From Anaerobaca sp035448545 (GTDB lineage: Bacteria; Planctomycetota; Phycisphaerae; Sedimentisphaerales; Anaerobacaceae), in assembly GCA_035448545.1 (NCBI GenBank), contig DAOTJE010000020.1, forward strand, positions 1 to 64,000: a DNA stretch of 64,000 nt, given 5' to 3'. The notes below the pieces were generated by a model. That model was not told where the DNA came from and made no database searches. It worked only from the letters and a program-made list of their open reading frames with translations. The number at the start of each line of letters is the position of its first letter. Position 1 is the first letter of the stretch. Shown one piece after another: positions 62,761 through 64,000 of this stretch. A program made the position numbers and the translations under genes.

Positions 62761-63702
62761 TCAGACACCTTTGATCAGAGCCTTGATCGAATCAGCGGTG
62801 CTCAGATTGACCACTTTGGCCTTCCTGTCGATGCGTTTCATCAGTCCAGTCAAAACGCGGCCGGGACCGATCTCATAAAACTGGTCCACGCCTTCACTGA
62901 GCAGACGCTGCATGCACTTGGCCCACAGGATCGGGCTGGTCAGTTGTCTGGCCAAGCCGTCGACAACGGCCGCGGCGCTGGAGTAGTACTGGGCGTCGAT
63001 GTTGGCCAGCGTCTTGATGCTGCCGGGCTCGGTGATGCGGCACGCCGACAAGGCCCGCCGCAGCGCCTCGGCGGCGCCGGCCATCATGCTGGTGTGAAAT
63101 GCCCCCGCTACTTCCAGGCGAATCGCCTTGAGAGCGCCGTATTGCGGGGCCAGTTCGACCGCCCGCTGGCAGGCGGGGATCGTGCCACTGACGACAATCT
63201 GCCCGGGACAGTTAAAGTTCACCGGTTCCAGCAACTCGCCGTTGGCAGCCTCCCGGCACAACTGGCGCACTTTTTCCTCGTCGAGCCCCATGATACTCAC
63301 CATGGCACCCTGTGTGGCGTCGGCAGCCGCCTGCATGGCTTCGCCTCGCTTGCGCACCAGTTGAAGGCCGTCTTCGAAACTGACCAGGCCGGCGGCATAA
63401 AGGGCAGTGTATTCCCCCATGCTCAGCCCGGCGGTGATCTGCGGCCTGATGCCGGAGGTGGCCGGTTCGGTCCGGATCACTTCGAGCAGGGCGGCCGACA
63501 TCGTGAAGATCGCCGGCTGCGACATGGTTGTGCTGTTCAGGGTCTCGGCCGGACCTTCAAAGCATACCTTGCGAAGGTCGAAGCCGAGAATGCGGTTGGC
63601 CTGTTCAAATATCGTGGCGGCCACAGGATATGCGGCCGCGATGTCGGCACCCATACCGACCACTTGGGCGCCCTGTCCGGGAAACAGAAAAGCGGTGGTC
63701 AT
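62761..63702 (-). CDS. fabD: malonyl-CoA:ACP transacylase
   Basis: This 313-residue enzyme loads malonyl groups onto ACP. It has FLFPGQGAQVVGMG at the start, the nucleophile Ser in ITAGLSMGEYTALYAAG (usually GHSLGEY; here the His is replaced by Leu and Leu by Met), the Arg in VRKRGEAMQAA, the catalytic His in VAGAFHTSMM, and the C-terminal EIGPGRVLTGLMKR. The variant nucleophile loop keeps the essential Ser. Confidence 0.95.
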   Translation of the reverse strand: MTTAFLFPGQGAQVVGMGADIAAAYPVAATIFEQANRILGFDLRKVCFEGPAETLNSTTMSQPAIFTMSAALLEVIRTEPATSGIRPQITAGLSMGEYTALYAAGLVSFEDGLQLVRKRGEAMQAAADATQGAMVSIMGLDEEKVRQLCREAANGELLEPVNFNCPGQIVVSGTIPACQRAVELAPQYGALKAIRLEVAGAFHTSMMAGAAEALRRALSACRITEPGSIKTLANIDAQYYSSAAAVVDGLARQLTSPILWAKCMQRLLSEGVDQFYEIGPGRVLTGLMKRIDRKAKVVNLSTADSIKALIKGV

Positions 63703-63760
63703 TGTTCGTGTCCTTGAACCAGGCTGGTCCTCGATAGTCCGTCAATCTCAAAAGGGTGCA

Positions 63761-64000
63761 TCAGAATTCGATGACGTTCGCGCCCCAGGTCACCCCGGCG
63801 CCGAAGGCCACGAAAACGAAGATGTCCCCTTTCCGGATTCGGCCGGTGCGGACGCATTCGTCGAACGCGATGGGCACCGAAGCCGCCGAGGTATTGCCGT
63901 ATTGCGAGATGTTGACGAACACCTTCTCATCGGGCAAATTCAGTCGTTTGGCCGCCGATTCGATGATCCGCGCGTTCATCTGATGGGAGACGACCATCTT
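63761..64000 (-). CDS. fabH: 3-oxoacyl-[ACP] synthase III, C-terminal part
   Basis: The frame continues off the right edge of the window. The last 79 or so residues are visible: VVSHQMNARIIESAAKRL with the catalytic His, VNISQYGNTSAASVPIAFDE with the catalytic Asn, and GDIFVFVAFGAGVTWGANVI at the end. This is the chain-initiating enzyme of fatty-acid synthesis, first in the order fabH-fabD-fabG-acpP-fabF. Confidence 0.93.
   Translation of the reverse strand, partial: KMVVSHQMNARIIESAAKRLNLPDEKVFVNISQYGNTSAASVPIAFDECVRTGRIRKGDIFVFVAFGAGVTWGANVIEF

Overview
The window is GC-rich and compactly coded, and it looks like a chromosomal segment of a planctomycete, most likely a Phycisphaerae/Sedimentisphaerales-type bacterium. 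The basis is gene content: a prepilin with the H-X9-DG-like C-terminus, DUF1080 and DUF3616 proteins, paired PilX-like proteins, several secreted glycosidases, a Tat-exported sugar-isomerase-like protein, DapL (LL-diaminopimelate aminotransferase), and a Ser/Thr kinase with a tail after its membrane segment. This assignment is an inference; there is no rRNA or other marker, and I saw no tRNA, CRISPR array, prophage or replication origin.

Layout. Positions 1-5.6 kb hold a truncated REP-type transposase, ftsW-murG, a DUF1080 protein, and a pseudopilin flanked by two palindromic repeat elements. Positions 5.6-14.4 kb hold a PDZ lipoprotein, polA, a divergent serpin-like protein, rnhA, small unknown proteins, a REP-like repeat pair and an AlaX-type editing protein. 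Positions 14.5-25.5 kb (minus strand) hold a GspC-like protein, lon, carB, a small Asp-Pro-Asn repeat protein and two PilX-like proteins. Positions 25.6-35.4 kb (minus strand) hold the overlapping lpdA-lipB-lipA operon, a GH29 fucosidase, birA with a repeat inserted in frame, nadC, uvrB and an M14 peptidase lipoprotein. Positions 35.6-42 kb hold a spermidine-synthase-like methyltransferase convergent with enolase, a PEP-CTERM-like protein, a DUF3616 protein overlapping a Ser/Thr kinase, and a decayed thioredoxin-fold gene. Positions 42-50 kb hold a beta-helix (GH141-like) protein, a Tat-exported fucose/arabinose-isomerase-like protein, dapL and a GH106-like glycosidase. Positions 50-57.5 kb hold a FolK-deoxynucleoside kinase fusion, panC, panD, lgt, a rhomboid protease, an ECF sigma operon, and two tiny unusual proteins. 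Positions 57.5-64 kb hold a RACo-like ferredoxin/ASKHA protein, a Na/Ca exchanger, and the fatty-acid synthesis cluster fabH-fabD-fabG-acpP-fabF, which runs off the right edge.

Functional themes. Core envelope and cofactor functions (peptidoglycan, lipoprotein maturation, fatty acids, lipoate, pantothenate, folate, NAD, biotin) are mixed with a secreted carbohydrate-degradation set rich in probable deoxy-sugar (fucose/rhamnose) enzymes and with surface/pilus-related proteins.

Regulation. About a dozen promoters can be read by eye as TTGACA-like and TATAAT-like boxes 16-18 bp apart. At polA, rnhA and the AlaX gene the -10 box lies only 6-10 bp before the ATG, so these messages are probably leaderless. 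The most interesting items are the 110-bp inverted-repeat element inside birA, the serpin-like protein, the FolK-dNK fusion, the REP-like pair with swapped hairpin tips, the Asp-Pro-Asn repeat protein followed by stacked hairpins, and the sigma/membrane/coiled-coil operon. I found no complete new system such as a defence or CRISPR locus.
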